Assembly: GCA_903859415.1 (NCBI GenBank)
Contig: CAIOMN010000236.1
Coordinates: forward strand, 1-64,000
Origin: an uncultured Methylococcaceae bacterium
GTDB lineage: Bacteria > Pseudomonadota > Gammaproteobacteria > Methylococcales > Methylomonadaceae
Length of the DNA: 64,000 nt
Direction of reading: 5' to 3'
The translations under genes were made by a program, and so were the position numbers. The notes beneath the pieces are model-generated. The model worked only from the letters and a program-made list of their open reading frames with translations. It was not told the DNA's origin and did not search any database. This document shows positions 26,995 through 36,055 of the stretch, one piece after another (the stretch's first letter is position 1; every line of letters starts with the position of its first letter).

Positions 26995-29163
26995 ATGCTA
27001 AAAATATGTCTACGATGGTTACTGAGCTTATTATACAGGGTCAAAATAACAGGCTTAGATAACTATACCAATGCAGGGAAAAGAATTTTGATTGTAGCGA
27101 ACCATACTTCTTTTCTGGACCCTTTACTTCTGGGTGTTTTTTTGCCGGATGATATAACCTTTGCCATCAACACCCAAATATCTCAACGCTGGTGGCTAAA
27201 ACCCTTCCTCAGTTTATCAAAAGTATTTCCTATGGACCCTACTCATCCTTTATCACTAAAGGATTTAATTCACCATCTCGAAAATGATACTCGAACGGTC
27301 ATATTTCCCGAAGGTCGAATTTCAGTGACGGGTACACTGATGAAAGTCTACGATGGAACGGGTATGGTCGCAGATAAAACACAAGCTACTATATTACCTA
27401 TACGCATAGATGGTGCTCAATACACCCATTTTTCAAAGCTACACAAAATCGTCCGATTGCGTTTATTTCCACCCATCAGCATTCATATTTCAAAACCAAC
27501 CCGCATGTCAGTCCCTGAAAATCTTAGGGGTAAAGAGCGTCGCGCCTATTGCGGCCATTTATTGGCTGATATCATGTCCAATATGATGTTTGACACTAGC
27601 CATTATCAACAACCCATTTTTTCTAGCTTGCTTATGGCCAGGAAAATTCATGGTGGACAGCACATAATAGCAGAAGATCTTGACCGCACAACGCTCTCCT
27701 ATAATGATCTCATTACCCGTAGCATAGCTATTGGTCATGAATTAAATAACATCACCACACAAGGCGAAAACGTAGGCGTTTTCCTTCCTAACTCCTATAA
27801 AACGTTATTATGCATCTTGGGATTACAACTACATGGCCGAGTTCCTGCCATGTTAAATTATTCAATGGGGACAGCAAATATTGTCTCTGCCTGTCAAACG
27901 GCAAAAGTTAATAACATCATAACCTCTCGCCGTTTTATAGAGTTAGGTCACTTACAAGACGAAGCTGCACAATTAGAAAAACATGGCAATTTAATTTTTC
28001 TAGAAGATTTAGCAAAAAACATATCCACATTCAACAAACTACTTGCGAAACTAAAATCTGCCACAACCAACCTTTGGTATAACCCAAACCTGATCGACCC
28101 CAATAGCCCTGCCGTCGTTCTTTTTACGTCTGGATCAGAAGGTACACCCAAAGGCGTCGTTCTGTCACACACGAATGTCGTTGGCAATCTTAAACAGTTG
28201 GAAGCTTGTATTAGTTTTAATGCTCGCGATATCGTCCTCAATTTTTTACCCATGTTTCATTCATTCGGATTTACCGTAGGAACAATACTTCCGATTATTA
28301 GTGGTATGAGAACTTTTTTCTACCCAACACCTCTCCATTTTAGCGTTATCCCTGAAATTGCTTATGAAACCCAGGCGACAATCATGTTCGGGACTAATAC
28401 ATTTTTTGCCGCTTATGCTAAAAAGGCACACGCTTACGACTTTTATAACTTGCGTTATGTCGTGGCGGGGGCCGAAAAACTACAAGAGAACACTCGTCAA
28501 CTCTGGGCAGATAAATTCGGCATTCGAATTCTGGAAGGCTATGGAGCCACCGAAACCTCGCCAATTACTTCTGTTAATACACCGATGTATCATAAAACTG
28601 GGACTGTCGGTAGATTTATGCCAGGTATGAAGTACAAATTAGAGCCTATTCAAGGCATTAATGATGGCGGACAACTTCATGTGAGCGGCCCCAATATCAT
28701 GCTGGGCTATATCTTGGCCAATAACCCAGGTACACTGGTTCCATCTGAATCAATCTATGGTAAAGGCTGGCATGATACCGGCGACATTGTACAAGTCGAT
28801 GAGGAAGGTTTTATCAGCATTCGCGGACGTAGCAAACGTTTTGCTAAAATTGGAGGAGAAATGGTCTCCCTAGTCGCCGTAGAGCAGTTAGCAATAAATG
28901 CCTGGCCAGATGCTCATCATGCGGTAGTAAGCTTACCTGATGCAAAAAAAGGTGAACAGATCATTTTATTGACAACCCAGAAAAACGCGACGATTAACGA
29001 CCTAATGGCTGCAAATGATGGCGTTTCAAATTTAAGTATACCCAAGAAAATTCTAATCGCTGAGGCCATTCCAGTTTTAGTGACTGGCAAAACAAACTAC
29101 CCAGAAGTTACCGAGTTAGTGACTTCCCTCATGACACCCAAAAAGAATAACACAATATTTTGA
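26995..29163 (+). CDS. aas: Bifunctional acyltransferase / acyl-ACP synthetase (Aas-like)
   Basis: A 722-aa two-domain protein. Residues 1-190 are a PlsC-type acyltransferase with NHTSFLD (the HX4D motif, about 35-41) and FPEGRIS (about 102-108). From about 205 to 715 it is an ANL adenylating enzyme with the P-loop FTSGSEGTPKGVVLSH (about 381-396), the GYGATET motif (about 517-523) and WHDTGDIV (about 591-598). E. coli Aas has the same order and re-acylates lysophosphatidylethanolamine in the inner membrane. It lacks the extra MFS (LplT) domain found fused in some relatives. Transcribed divergently from glnK. Confidence 0.88.
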   Translation: MLKICLRWLLSLLYRVKITGLDNYTNAGKRILIVANHTSFLDPLLLGVFLPDDITFAINTQISQRWWLKPFLSLSKVFPMDPTHPLSLKDLIHHLENDTRTVIFPEGRISVTGTLMKVYDGTGMVADKTQATILPIRIDGAQYTHFSKLHKIVRLRLFPPISIHISKPTRMSVPENLRGKERRAYCGHLLADIMSNMMFDTSHYQQPIFSSLLMARKIHGGQHIIAEDLDRTTLSYNDLITRSIAIGHELNNITTQGENVGVFLPNSYKTLLCILGLQLHGRVPAMLNYSMGTANIVSACQTAKVNNIITSRRFIELGHLQDEAAQLEKHGNLIFLEDLAKNISTFNKLLAKLKSATTNLWYNPNLIDPNSPAVVLFTSGSEGTPKGVVLSHTNVVGNLKQLEACISFNARDIVLNFLPMFHSFGFTVGTILPIISGMRTFFYPTPLHFSVIPEIAYETQATIMFGTNTFFAAYAKKAHAYDFYNLRYVVAGAEKLQENTRQLWADKFGIRILEGYGATETSPITSVNTPMYHKTGTVGRFMPGMKYKLEPIQGINDGGQLHVSGPNIMLGYILANNPGTLVPSESIYGKGWHDTGDIVQVDEEGFISIRGRSKRFAKIGGEMVSLVAVEQLAINAWPDAHHAVVSLPDAKKGEQIILLTTQKNATINDLMAANDGVSNLSIPKKILIAEAIPVLVTGKTNYPEVTELVTSLMTPKKNNTIF

Positions 29164-29319
29164 TTGCTTGATAAGAAGTATAACCATCATCTATGGGAAG
29201 CTTATAAGACTTACTATTATAACTTTCATTGCTGAAACCGATCAATTCGCATAGAATTAATCTGGTTTTAAGTACCTCGTCATACGACTGGGCGCATCAC
29301 AGATACAGAGGAATATATA

Positions 29320-29691
29320 ATGTCTGAAACAACAAAGGTCGGGCTCGCAATTATTGGGGTTTTTGTAGCTGGATTTATTATGGTTGGCATCAGTAAAGAT
29401 GAACCAAGTATTGCACAAAAAGAAGCAGCAGCGGGCATTAGAAACTATGTTGCCATACAAACAATGGCGAGTGAAAAATGTCCCGTACTGATCAAAAAAG
29501 AAACCGGTGAGCAGGTATTTTTCCCATCAGAAACAAAAAGTGATAGAGAAACCTACATTACTCTAATTTGGTTAGGTGAAAACACTAAAACAGGTGGATT
29601 CAAAAAAGCATCATGTACACTGCAAACTTCTTTAGGTGGAATATCAGAATTAATTATCGATGATAAAGTAATAGTAAATAAAAAGTTCTAA
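29320..29691 (+). CDS. Hypothetical membrane-anchored protein
   Basis: A 123-aa protein not recognised as any named family. One transmembrane helix lies near the N-terminus (VGLAIIGVFVAGFIMVGI, about residues 7-24) and the rest is likely periplasmic. The C-terminal part has a beta-rich pattern with two Cys (EKCPVL at about 53 and KASCTLQ at about 98), which could form a disulfide. GAGGA precedes the ATG. A strong hairpin follows it. It appears monocistronic. Confidence 0.6.
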   Translation: MSETTKVGLAIIGVFVAGFIMVGISKDEPSIAQKEAAAGIRNYVAIQTMASEKCPVLIKKETGEQVFFPSETKSDRETYITLIWLGENTKTGGFKKASCTLQTSLGGISELIIDDKVIVNKKF

Positions 29692-29707
29692 GCTAAACTT
29701 AAAGAAA

Positions 29708-29739
29708 ATACCGATATTTTGTAACTCAAATATCGGTAT
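29708..29739. terminator. Bidirectional terminator hairpin
   Basis: A perfect 12-bp stem, ATACCGATATTT with AAATATCGGTAT, around an 8-nt loop. It lies between the convergent 123-aa gene and ppk2. A-rich sequence to the left gives a T tract on the minus strand, so it should work best for ppk2. Confidence 0.7.
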
Positions 29740-29773
29740 CCCTCCAAAGAAGCACATGCTCACTAAAACTATT

Positions 29774-30670
29774 TTACGCCTCTGCTTCAAGCGTTTTGCG
29801 TGCTTCATCTAACATTTCTAATTGGGCCTCAGACAATTTAGGGAATTTAAGCTCTAAGCCTCTTAAAGTTGAAGTAATAATATCTGCGACTAAAGCCCGG
29901 GTTACCCATTTATTATCCGCAGGAATAATATACCAAGGGGCAGACTCAGTATTAGTTACTCTAATAGCCTCTTCATAAGCATGCATATAATCAGTCCAAT
30001 AGGCTCTTTCAGAAAGATCGGCTGCAGAAAACTTCCAATTCTTCTCGGGACGCATTAATCTGTCCATAAAACGTTTCTTTTGCTCCTCCTTAGAAACATT
30101 CAAGAAAAACTTTATAATCACGGTACCATTCCGAACCAAATGACGTTCAAAAGTATTGATATCTTCGTAACGATTCTCCCAAAAAGCACTATTTCTCTTA
30201 CCATCAGGTAAATTCTTAAGCAACTCAGGATGAACTTTAACCACAAGCACATCTTCATAGTATGAACGATTGAAAATACCGATTCGACCTCTTTCTGGTA
30301 AATTCTTCATATACCGCCAAAGAAAATTATGATTCATCTCCTCATCCGAAGGCTTTTTAAAACTAAAAACCTGGCACCCTTGTGGATTTACACCCGACAT
30401 CACATGCTTAATAGTGCCATCTTTACCCGCTGCATCCATCGCCTGAAAAATAATTAACAGAGAATAACGATCATCCGCATATAACAGTTGTTGTGCTGAG
30501 GTCAATTCCACTAGATTTTGCTGCAAAAGAATATTTACATGCTCCTTTAATTTATCCTTACCATATTCTTTGAGCCCTTCAATCTGAGTCCACCCCGTAT
30601 CAAAGTCTTTAAGATGAATCTTTTTGCCTGGTAAAACACGTAAATGATCGTTATATTCTTGTTTTATCAT
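29774..30670 (-). CDS. ppk2: Polyphosphate kinase 2 family protein
   Basis: A 298-aa polyphosphate:nucleotide phosphotransferase. The single PPK2 domain has Walker A AMDAAGKDGTIKHVMSG (about residues 78-94), Walker B RIGIFNRSYYEDV (about 131-143) and the lid RFMDRLMRPEKNWKFS (about 197-212). PPK2 enzymes use polyphosphate to phosphorylate NDP or NMP. The polyphosphate:AMP/ADP subgroup (class III-like) is likely from length and lid sequence, but substrate cannot be fixed by eye. Monocistronic. Confidence 0.9.
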   Translation of the reverse strand: MIKQEYNDHLRVLPGKKIHLKDFDTGWTQIEGLKEYGKDKLKEHVNILLQQNLVELTSAQQLLYADDRYSLLIIFQAMDAAGKDGTIKHVMSGVNPQGCQVFSFKKPSDEEMNHNFLWRYMKNLPERGRIGIFNRSYYEDVLVVKVHPELLKNLPDGKRNSAFWENRYEDINTFERHLVRNGTVIIKFFLNVSKEEQKKRFMDRLMRPEKNWKFSAADLSERAYWTDYMHAYEEAIRVTNTESAPWYIIPADNKWVTRALVADIITSTLRGLELKFPKLSEAQLEMLDEARKTLEAEA

Positions 30671-30781
30671 CTGTATATCCTGTTAGTAATGAAGTAAATG
30701 ACACCAAACAACAAATTAATCTCCTTAATGGAATCTTTGGCATAATAAAGGCTTCTGACGAATACCGGCAAACAACTCAAC

Positions 30782-31420
30782 ATGAATCAAAAAAAGCGAC
30801 TAGCCATTTTTGACAAACTATCACTGGCAATCCCAGAACCTAAAACAGAGCTTATTTATAACAGCCCCTTTGAATTATTAATTGCGGTAGTCCTATCAGC
30901 ACAAGCCACTGACAAAAGTGTCAACAAAGCTACTTCAGTCCTATTTGCTATTGCCAATACACCTCAAGCAATTTTAGAACTCGGTTTAGCTGGCTTAAAA
31001 GACTATATCAAAACCATAGGTCTATTTAATACCAAGGGGGAAAACATTATTACACTTTGTCAGCAATTATTGAAACACCATCAAGGCGAAGTACCAAAAA
31101 ACCGCGAAGAACTTGAAGCTCTGGCAGGCGTTGGTAGAAAAACGGCCAACGTTATTCTTAATACCGCTTTTGGACTACCCACTATTGCCGTAGACACACA
31201 TATCTTTAGGGTGTCTAACCGAACTGGATTAGCGCCCGGTAATACCGTTTTAGAAGTAGAGAACAAACTCAATAAATGGGTGCCAAATCAACATAAAAAA
31301 GATGCTCACCATTTACTAATTTTACATGGCAGATATACTTGTGTAGCCAGAAAACCTAAATGCAACAGTTGTATCATTGAAGACTTATGTGACTTTAAAG
31401 AAAAACTCAATGAGAGCTGA
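30782..31420 (+). CDS. nth: Endonuclease III
   Basis: A 212-aa base-excision-repair DNA glycosylase/AP lyase acting on oxidised pyrimidines. The helix-hairpin-helix LAGVGRKTANVIL carries catalytic Lys120, and Asp138 lies in VDTHIFRVSNR. The four cysteines of the [4Fe-4S] cluster are at 187, 194, 197 and 203, the same positions as in E. coli Nth. Monocistronic; hvfA starts 160 bp downstream behind its own promoter. Confidence 0.98.
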   Translation: MNQKKRLAIFDKLSLAIPEPKTELIYNSPFELLIAVVLSAQATDKSVNKATSVLFAIANTPQAILELGLAGLKDYIKTIGLFNTKGENIITLCQQLLKHHQGEVPKNREELEALAGVGRKTANVILNTAFGLPTIAVDTHIFRVSNRTGLAPGNTVLEVENKLNKWVPNQHKKDAHHLLILHGRYTCVARKPKCNSCIIEDLCDFKEKLNES

Positions 31421-31516
31421 ATTATTACTTACCCAAATTCTACATAAAGTTAGCCTGAACTAACCACAGCATCACTAAAATAAATGTATATTCCTTCTTT
31501 ATTTTTTGGTCTTTGG

Positions 31517-31553
31517 TATGATAGTTACATTCGATAAACCTAATTTATCGAAT
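31517..31553 (+). promoter_or_regulatory. Promoter and inverted repeat upstream of hvfA
   Basis: An extended -10 element (TGG then TATGAT at 31517-31522) is followed at 31529-31553 by a perfect 10-bp inverted repeat, ATTCGATAAA and TTTATCGAAT, separated by CCTAA. Transcription would start at about the left edge of the repeat, so it could be an operator at the start site or a hairpin at the very 5' end of the mRNA. The start codon is 27 bp further on. No convincing -35 element was found, which suits an activator- or extended-10-dependent promoter. Confidence 0.55.
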
Positions 31554-31579
31554 ATTTATAATAATATATGGGAGCCAAC

Positions 31580-32011
31580 ATGAAAAAAATCAACAAAACA
31601 CCTTTAGCAGCGGCTATGGGTGCAGCTTTAATTTCAACTTTGTCAGTCAATGTAGCTAATGCAGAAGCAAACCCTTTTGGAATGACTGAACTATCTACTG
31701 GCTATATGCAAGTTGCTGAAGCAGGCAAAACAGCAGAAATGGCTTGTGGTGCATCAATGAATATGGCTAAACCTAAAACTCCAGAAGGCGCTTGTGCGGG
31801 TAGTGCAGCACCAGCAAAAAAAGGGACTGAAGGCTCTTGTGGCGATATGATGAAAGACGGCAAAATGAAGCCAGGTATGGAACACGCTTGTGGTGCTATG
31901 ATGAAAGGCAAAGAAGGTGCTTGTGGCGAAATGATGAAAGGCGAATCAATGAAAGGCAAAGAAGGTGCTTGCGGTGCAGGTATGACACCCCCAGCGACTC
32001 CAGCTAAATAA
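31580..32011 (+). CDS. hvfA: HvfA/bufferin-like RiPP metallophore precursor
   Basis: A 143-aa precursor peptide. A Sec signal of about 28 residues ends ANA-EANPF, and the NPFGMTELSTGYM leader-like stretch that follows is the HvfA hallmark. The remainder is low-complexity, rich in Lys, Gly, Met and Ala, with six cysteines in repeated contexts: EMACG, EGACAG, EGSCG, EHACG, EGACG and EGACG. In Haemophilus HvfA, Cys in EGKCG motifs is converted by HvfB/HvfC to oxazolone/thioamide groups that bind copper; bufferins carry related modified Cys. The ATG at 31580 has GGGAG upstream. The partner genes follow directly. Confidence 0.85.
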   Translation: MKKINKTPLAAAMGAALISTLSVNVANAEANPFGMTELSTGYMQVAEAGKTAEMACGASMNMAKPKTPEGACAGSAAPAKKGTEGSCGDMMKDGKMKPGMEHACGAMMKGKEGACGEMMKGESMKGKEGACGAGMTPPATPAK

Positions 32012-32088
32012 AAATTAACACCGCTAACTTGGAGGGTAATAACACTTTGCCCTCCAATTCAAAACTCAATAACTCAAAAGGTGTTCAC

Positions 32089-32940
32089 ATGGACACAACC
32101 CCATTTTTATTTGAAGGGGCTGGCTTAGGTCTACGAAGACCCCTTATTACCCAGTTTCTCGAAACACAACCTAAAGAGGTCAGTTTTTTTGAGGTAGCGC
32201 CGGAAAACTGGATCACCATTGGTGGCAAATACGGTAAAGCTTTTCGTGCAATGACCGAACGCTTTAATTTTATTTGTCATGGCTTATCATTATCACTCGG
32301 TAGCACTGACCCCTTGGATGAAAAATTCATCCGGGAAATCAAACAATTTATGACGGACCATAACATCAAACTTTACAGTGAACACCTCAGTTACTGCAGT
32401 AAAAATGGTCACTTATATGATCTTATGCCGATTCCTTTTACCTCCGAAGCCGTCAGTCATGTCGCTGAACGTATTAAACGCGTTCAAGACATTATGGAAC
32501 AAAAGATAGCGGTTGAAAATGTCTCTTATTATGCTGCACCTGGCCAAGAGATGACGGAAATTGATTTCTTCAATGCTGTCGTTGAAGAAGCGGACTGCAA
32601 TATTTTGATCGATATTAATAACATTTACGTCAACAGCGTTAATCACCAGTATGATGCAGAAGCTTTCTTAAAAGCCATCCCTGCTCAACGTATCGCTTAT
32701 GCACACATTGCCGGACACTATGCAGCAGCCGATGACTTTTTAGTTGATACCCATGGCGCTGATATTATTGATCCCGTTTGGCGTCTTTTAGGTAAAGCCT
32801 ACGAACTCTATGGTGTTTTTCCTACCTTATTGGAAAGAGACTTTAATCTACCCCCAATAGCTGACTTATTAAAAGAAGTTAATATCATCAGAACGATGCA
32901 AAGTACTTGGCAAACCCAACATGAAAAACGTTATGCATAA
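32089..32940 (+). CDS. hvfB: DUF692 multinuclear iron oxidase, RiPP maturase
   Basis: A 283-aa TIM-barrel enzyme of the DUF692/MNIO family, related to methanobactin MbnB. Metal-ligand motifs are spread as expected: EVAPENW (about residues 32-38), FICHGLSLSLG (about 60-70), SEHLSYC (about 98-104), ENVSYYA (about 143-149), DINNIYVNSVNH (about 175-186) and HIAGHY (about 206-211). It would modify cysteines of the neighbouring precursor using O2. The ATG at 32089 with AAGG upstream is preferred to a TTG at 32029. It overlaps hvfC by 20 bp. Confidence 0.9.
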   Translation: MDTTPFLFEGAGLGLRRPLITQFLETQPKEVSFFEVAPENWITIGGKYGKAFRAMTERFNFICHGLSLSLGSTDPLDEKFIREIKQFMTDHNIKLYSEHLSYCSKNGHLYDLMPIPFTSEAVSHVAERIKRVQDIMEQKIAVENVSYYAAPGQEMTEIDFFNAVVEEADCNILIDINNIYVNSVNHQYDAEAFLKAIPAQRIAYAHIAGHYAAADDFLVDTHGADIIDPVWRLLGKAYELYGVFPTLLERDFNLPPIADLLKEVNIIRTMQSTWQTQHEKRYA

Positions 32941-33694
32941 AACGCTTGTGCCTGTAGACTTTAAAGCTAAACAAGCAGAATTTGCCGCCTATATCAGAGA
33001 CCCTGATAAAAATCCGCCTCCTGCGGATGTTAAAGAACAACGGATACAGATGTATAGAGAACTGTTCTTTAACAATATTGAGGGCTTTCTATCCGGCAAC
33101 TTTCCAGTTTTAAAAAAGATACTCGGTGAATCGCAATGGTTAACATTGGCTGAAGATTTCTTCGCTAAACACCAATGTCAAACGCCCCATTTTTCGGAGA
33201 TTCCTGAAGAATTTCTAGACTACCTACAAAATGAGCGTGATAGTTCGGAAGACTATCCATTTATGTTAGAGCTTGCGCATTATGAATGGGTAGAAATGGC
33301 GCTATCTGTATCAAGAGATGAAACTAGTCCAGAAATTCCCAAACTCGATAACCTGCTTAACCAAACACTCGGTTTATCGCCTTTAGCCTGGTCATTAGCC
33401 TACCAATACCCTGTCCATAAAATTGCACCCGGATTCTTACCTCTAGAAGCACCCGAACAAGCTACTTTTCTGATTGTCTATCGAGATCCAGCCGACGAGG
33501 TTAATTTTATTGAGATAACTGCAATGACTTACCGATTACTGGAAATCATTCAGGAACAAGACAACTCAAATACCGAAACATGTTTAAAACAAGTTGCAAA
33601 AGAAATGAACCACCCTAATCCGGAACTTGTGATTTCAGGAGGCCTACAAATACTTAAGGACTTAGCTGAAAAAACCATTGTTTACAGGGTGTAA
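32921..33694 (+). CDS. hvfC: DUF2063 RiPP recognition partner protein
   Basis: A 257-aa partner of the DUF692 enzyme. The N-terminal DUF2063 domain shows QAEFAAYIRDPDKNP and the RIQMYRELFFNNIEGFLSGNFPVLKKIL segment (about residues 17-70). A C-terminal winged or RRE-like region follows that is thought to bind the precursor leader in this family. It lies inside the end of hvfB and is translationally coupled to it. A hairpin follows. No DoxX-type membrane protein (HvfD) or regulator is linked here. Confidence 0.88.
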   Translation: MKNVMHKTLVPVDFKAKQAEFAAYIRDPDKNPPPADVKEQRIQMYRELFFNNIEGFLSGNFPVLKKILGESQWLTLAEDFFAKHQCQTPHFSEIPEEFLDYLQNERDSSEDYPFMLELAHYEWVEMALSVSRDETSPEIPKLDNLLNQTLGLSPLAWSLAYQYPVHKIAPGFLPLEAPEQATFLIVYRDPADEVNFIEITAMTYRLLEIIQEQDNSNTETCLKQVAKEMNHPNPELVISGGLQILKDLAEKTIVYRV

Positions 33695-33717
33695 AAGCCA
33701 ACAGGAAAACGCTTAAG

Positions 33718-33745
33718 GTGTCGGGTTAGTTAACCAACCCGACAC
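33718..33745. terminator. Bidirectional terminator hairpin after hvfABC
   Basis: A perfect 10-bp GC-rich stem, GTGTCGGGTT with AACCCGACAC, around an 8-nt loop that itself contains AGTTAACC. It lies between convergent hvfC and the lipoprotein gene and is followed by a T-rich stretch on the plus side (TCTTATTT). Confidence 0.7.
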
Positions 33746-33767
33746 TGACTCTTATTTAAATCAAGCG

Positions 33768-34250
33768 CTAGAAAAGTTTATTAAAGAAGCCTTCCTTCTT
33801 AACTTCAGGCACCTGATACGTTTTAAAACCTTTATCTATCGGTTGTTGCTGCGTGCAATGATAAGCCGCACTATTAAACTTGATTTGTAACGAACGTGGA
33901 TTTTCATGCTCATCCAGGTATTTCTCAACCTCTTCATCCGTTAGATCTTTAAGCATAAACGTGGTAACGCATTCACACGATTTAGTAAAACGCACCTTAT
34001 CTTCTTCTACGTTAACCGAATTCTTTAGCTCTCTTACGACACATTGTGCTGCAAAAGCATCATGAAACTTATGCTTTTCAGCCACAGTAACAGGTGCATC
34101 TTGAGAATGATCAAAAGGATTAAACACTGTTTTAACGGGCGTCTTTTTTTGTTCTTTTTCGGCATCAGAACAACCCGTAACAGAGAGTGCAAAAATTGAA
34201 CAGGTCAAAGCGACAAGAAATAAGTTTTTTGTAAAGCTGTGTATTTTCAT
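33768..34250 (-). CDS. Hypothetical lipoprotein
   Basis: A 160-aa protein with a type II signal peptide: basic N-terminus, hydrophobic core LFLVALTCSIFALS and lipobox SVTGC (Cys about residue 27). The mature part has four further cysteines (AAQCVV, KSCECV, YHC), suggesting disulfides or metal binding, and an acidic helix LTDEEVEKYLDEHE near residue 104. No family recognised. Monocistronic and convergent with hvfC; no functional link is implied. Confidence 0.65.
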   Translation of the reverse strand: MKIHSFTKNLFLVALTCSIFALSVTGCSDAEKEQKKTPVKTVFNPFDHSQDAPVTVAEKHKFHDAFAAQCVVRELKNSVNVEEDKVRFTKSCECVTTFMLKDLTDEEVEKYLDEHENPRSLQIKFNSAAYHCTQQQPIDKGFKTYQVPEVKKEGFFNKLF

Positions 34251-34439
34251 AAGCTACATCGCAAAGGTTAAATTGTTACTGATAAAAATACGGTAACTTT
34301 ATCATTTAATAAGGAGTAGTTCTAGTTATCTTCCATTTGAAAACCTCATAATTGAAAACATACTCTCTTCATTTATGCGATACTACGCAGCTTTTAAATA
34401 GTCAAGATTGTACTGATAGCATCTTTTAAGGAGTAATAC

Positions 34440-34937
34440 ATGACAGCACTGGTTGGCATCATTATGGGTTCAACCTCTGACTGGGAAACCATGCGTTTTG
34501 CAGTTGAAACACTTGAGCGCCTAGGTATCCCTCATCAAGTTGAAGTCGTTTCCGCACATAGAACGCCAGACAAACTTTTTCAATACGCCGAAACCGCTGA
34601 ATCAAAAGGCTTGGAAGTCATTATTGCTGGAGCGGGTGGAGCTGCGCATCTTCCAGGTATGACTGCAGCCAAAACAGCACTCCCTGTTTTAGGTGTACCT
34701 GTGCAATCTAAAGCTCTTAATGGCATGGACTCACTCTTATCGATTGTACAAATGCCCGCTGGAATCCCAGTCGGAACACTGGCAATAGGCAAAGCAGGTG
34801 CTATCAATGCCGCGTTATTAGCCGCCGCAATTATCAGTAATAAACACACAGAATACCGTAGTGCTCTAAATACCTTTAGAAACGATCAGACTGAAGCGGT
34901 ACTTGCACACCCCGATCCTCGTGAGGAAGTATTATGA
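34440..34937 (+). CDS. purE: N5-CAIR mutase
   Basis: A 165-aa class I PurE, converting N5-carboxyaminoimidazole ribonucleotide to CAIR in purine synthesis. Motifs: [12 protein letters not shown] (about residues 7-18), [13 protein letters not shown] (about 43-55) with the catalytic His, and the [12 protein letters not shown] loop (about 67-78). The ATG has AAGGAG upstream. It overlaps purK by 4 bp (ATGA), so both act as a coupled pair. No PurR-type operator was recognised upstream. Confidence 0.97.
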   Translation: MTALVGIIMGSTSDWETMRFAVETLERLGIPHQVEVVSAHRTPDKLFQYAETAESKGLEVIIAGAGGAAHLPGMTAAKTALPVLGVPVQSKALNGMDSLLSIVQMPAGIPVGTLAIGKAGAINAALLAAAIISNKHTEYRSALNTFRNDQTEAVLAHPDPREEVL

Positions 34938-36028
34938 AAGTTGGCATACTAGGTGCCGGACAACTGGCCAGAATGATTGCCTTGGCAGGTTACCCTTTAG
35001 ACGTTGAGTTTGTATTTCTTGACCCCTCGGCTGATGCCTGTGCAAACCCTTTAGGCGAACACCTGCACGGTGATTATAATGATCCCCGACTACTCGCAGA
35101 ACTTGCTGCGCGTGCAGATGTTGTTACCTACGAATTTGAAAACGTACCGGCTGATGTCGCTGAGTTTTTAGCGTCACATACCCAAGTCCATCCTGCACCC
35201 AAATCATTAGCCGTTGCTCAGGATCGCTTGATCGAAAAAGCTTATTTTCGAGAACTTGATATACCTACTGCTCCTTATGCCCCCGTCTACAGCTTTGAAA
35301 GTCTGGAGCAAGCCATCTCAAGCATTGGTTTTCCTGCCATATTAAAAAGCTGCACCATGGGCTATGACGGTAAAGGGCAATCTGTCGTTAAATCACTTGA
35401 AGACTTAAAACCCGCTTGGGAACAACTAGCCGGCGCCCCTGGGGTATTGGAAGGCTTTGTGCCTTTTAATCGTGAAGTCTCAATCATTGCTGCTCGGAGT
35501 ATTTCTGGCGATATCGTTTTTTATCCTCTATCAGAAAACGTCCATCGTGACGGCATTCTTCGCATTGCAACGAGCTGTGAAGGTGATTCCATGCAACAAC
35601 AAGCCGAAGCTTATGTTTCGAGGTTAATGGAAGCCTTAAATTATGTCGGTGTACTGGCCCTTGAATTATTTGAAGTGGAGGGTGACCTCATTGCTAATGA
35701 GTTTGCCCCTAGGGTTCATAACTCAGGACACTGGACCATTGAAGGTGCAGAGACTAGCCAATTTGAAAATCATTTACGCGCTATCCTAGATTTACCTTTA
35801 GGCTCAACGGCTGCAGTGAGTAAATCTGCGATGGTTAATTTTATTGGTAATGTCCCTGCAACTGAAGAAATATTGGCTATTCCTAATGTACATGTCCATC
35901 TTTACAATAAAACACCCCGCAAAGGCCGTAAAGTCGCGCATGCAACTGTAAGAGCAGAGACCAAAGACCAATTGGATTCGCTCGTAAAACAATTAGCTAC
36001 ACTGGCTGATCAGGTTGATGATTCTTAG
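34934..36028 (+). CDS. purK: N5-carboxyaminoimidazole ribonucleotide synthase
   Basis: A 364-aa ATP-grasp enzyme that uses ATP and bicarbonate to make N5-CAIR from AIR. It opens with the dinucleotide-like [17 protein letters not shown]. The ATP-grasp core includes [20 protein letters not shown] (about residues 134-153), [16 protein letters not shown] and [30 protein letters not shown]-type residues near 255-285, which hold metal and ATP ligands. Length is normal. Coupled to purE. Confidence 0.97.
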   Translation: MKVGILGAGQLARMIALAGYPLDVEFVFLDPSADACANPLGEHLHGDYNDPRLLAELAARADVVTYEFENVPADVAEFLASHTQVHPAPKSLAVAQDRLIEKAYFRELDIPTAPYAPVYSFESLEQAISSIGFPAILKSCTMGYDGKGQSVVKSLEDLKPAWEQLAGAPGVLEGFVPFNREVSIIAARSISGDIVFYPLSENVHRDGILRIATSCEGDSMQQQAEAYVSRLMEALNYVGVLALELFEVEGDLIANEFAPRVHNSGHWTIEGAETSQFENHLRAILDLPLGSTAAVSKSAMVNFIGNVPATEEILAIPNVHVHLYNKTPRKGRKVAHATVRAETKDQLDSLVKQLATLADQVDDS

Positions 36029-36055
36029 TTTTTACCCCATCAATCTGCACACGCT

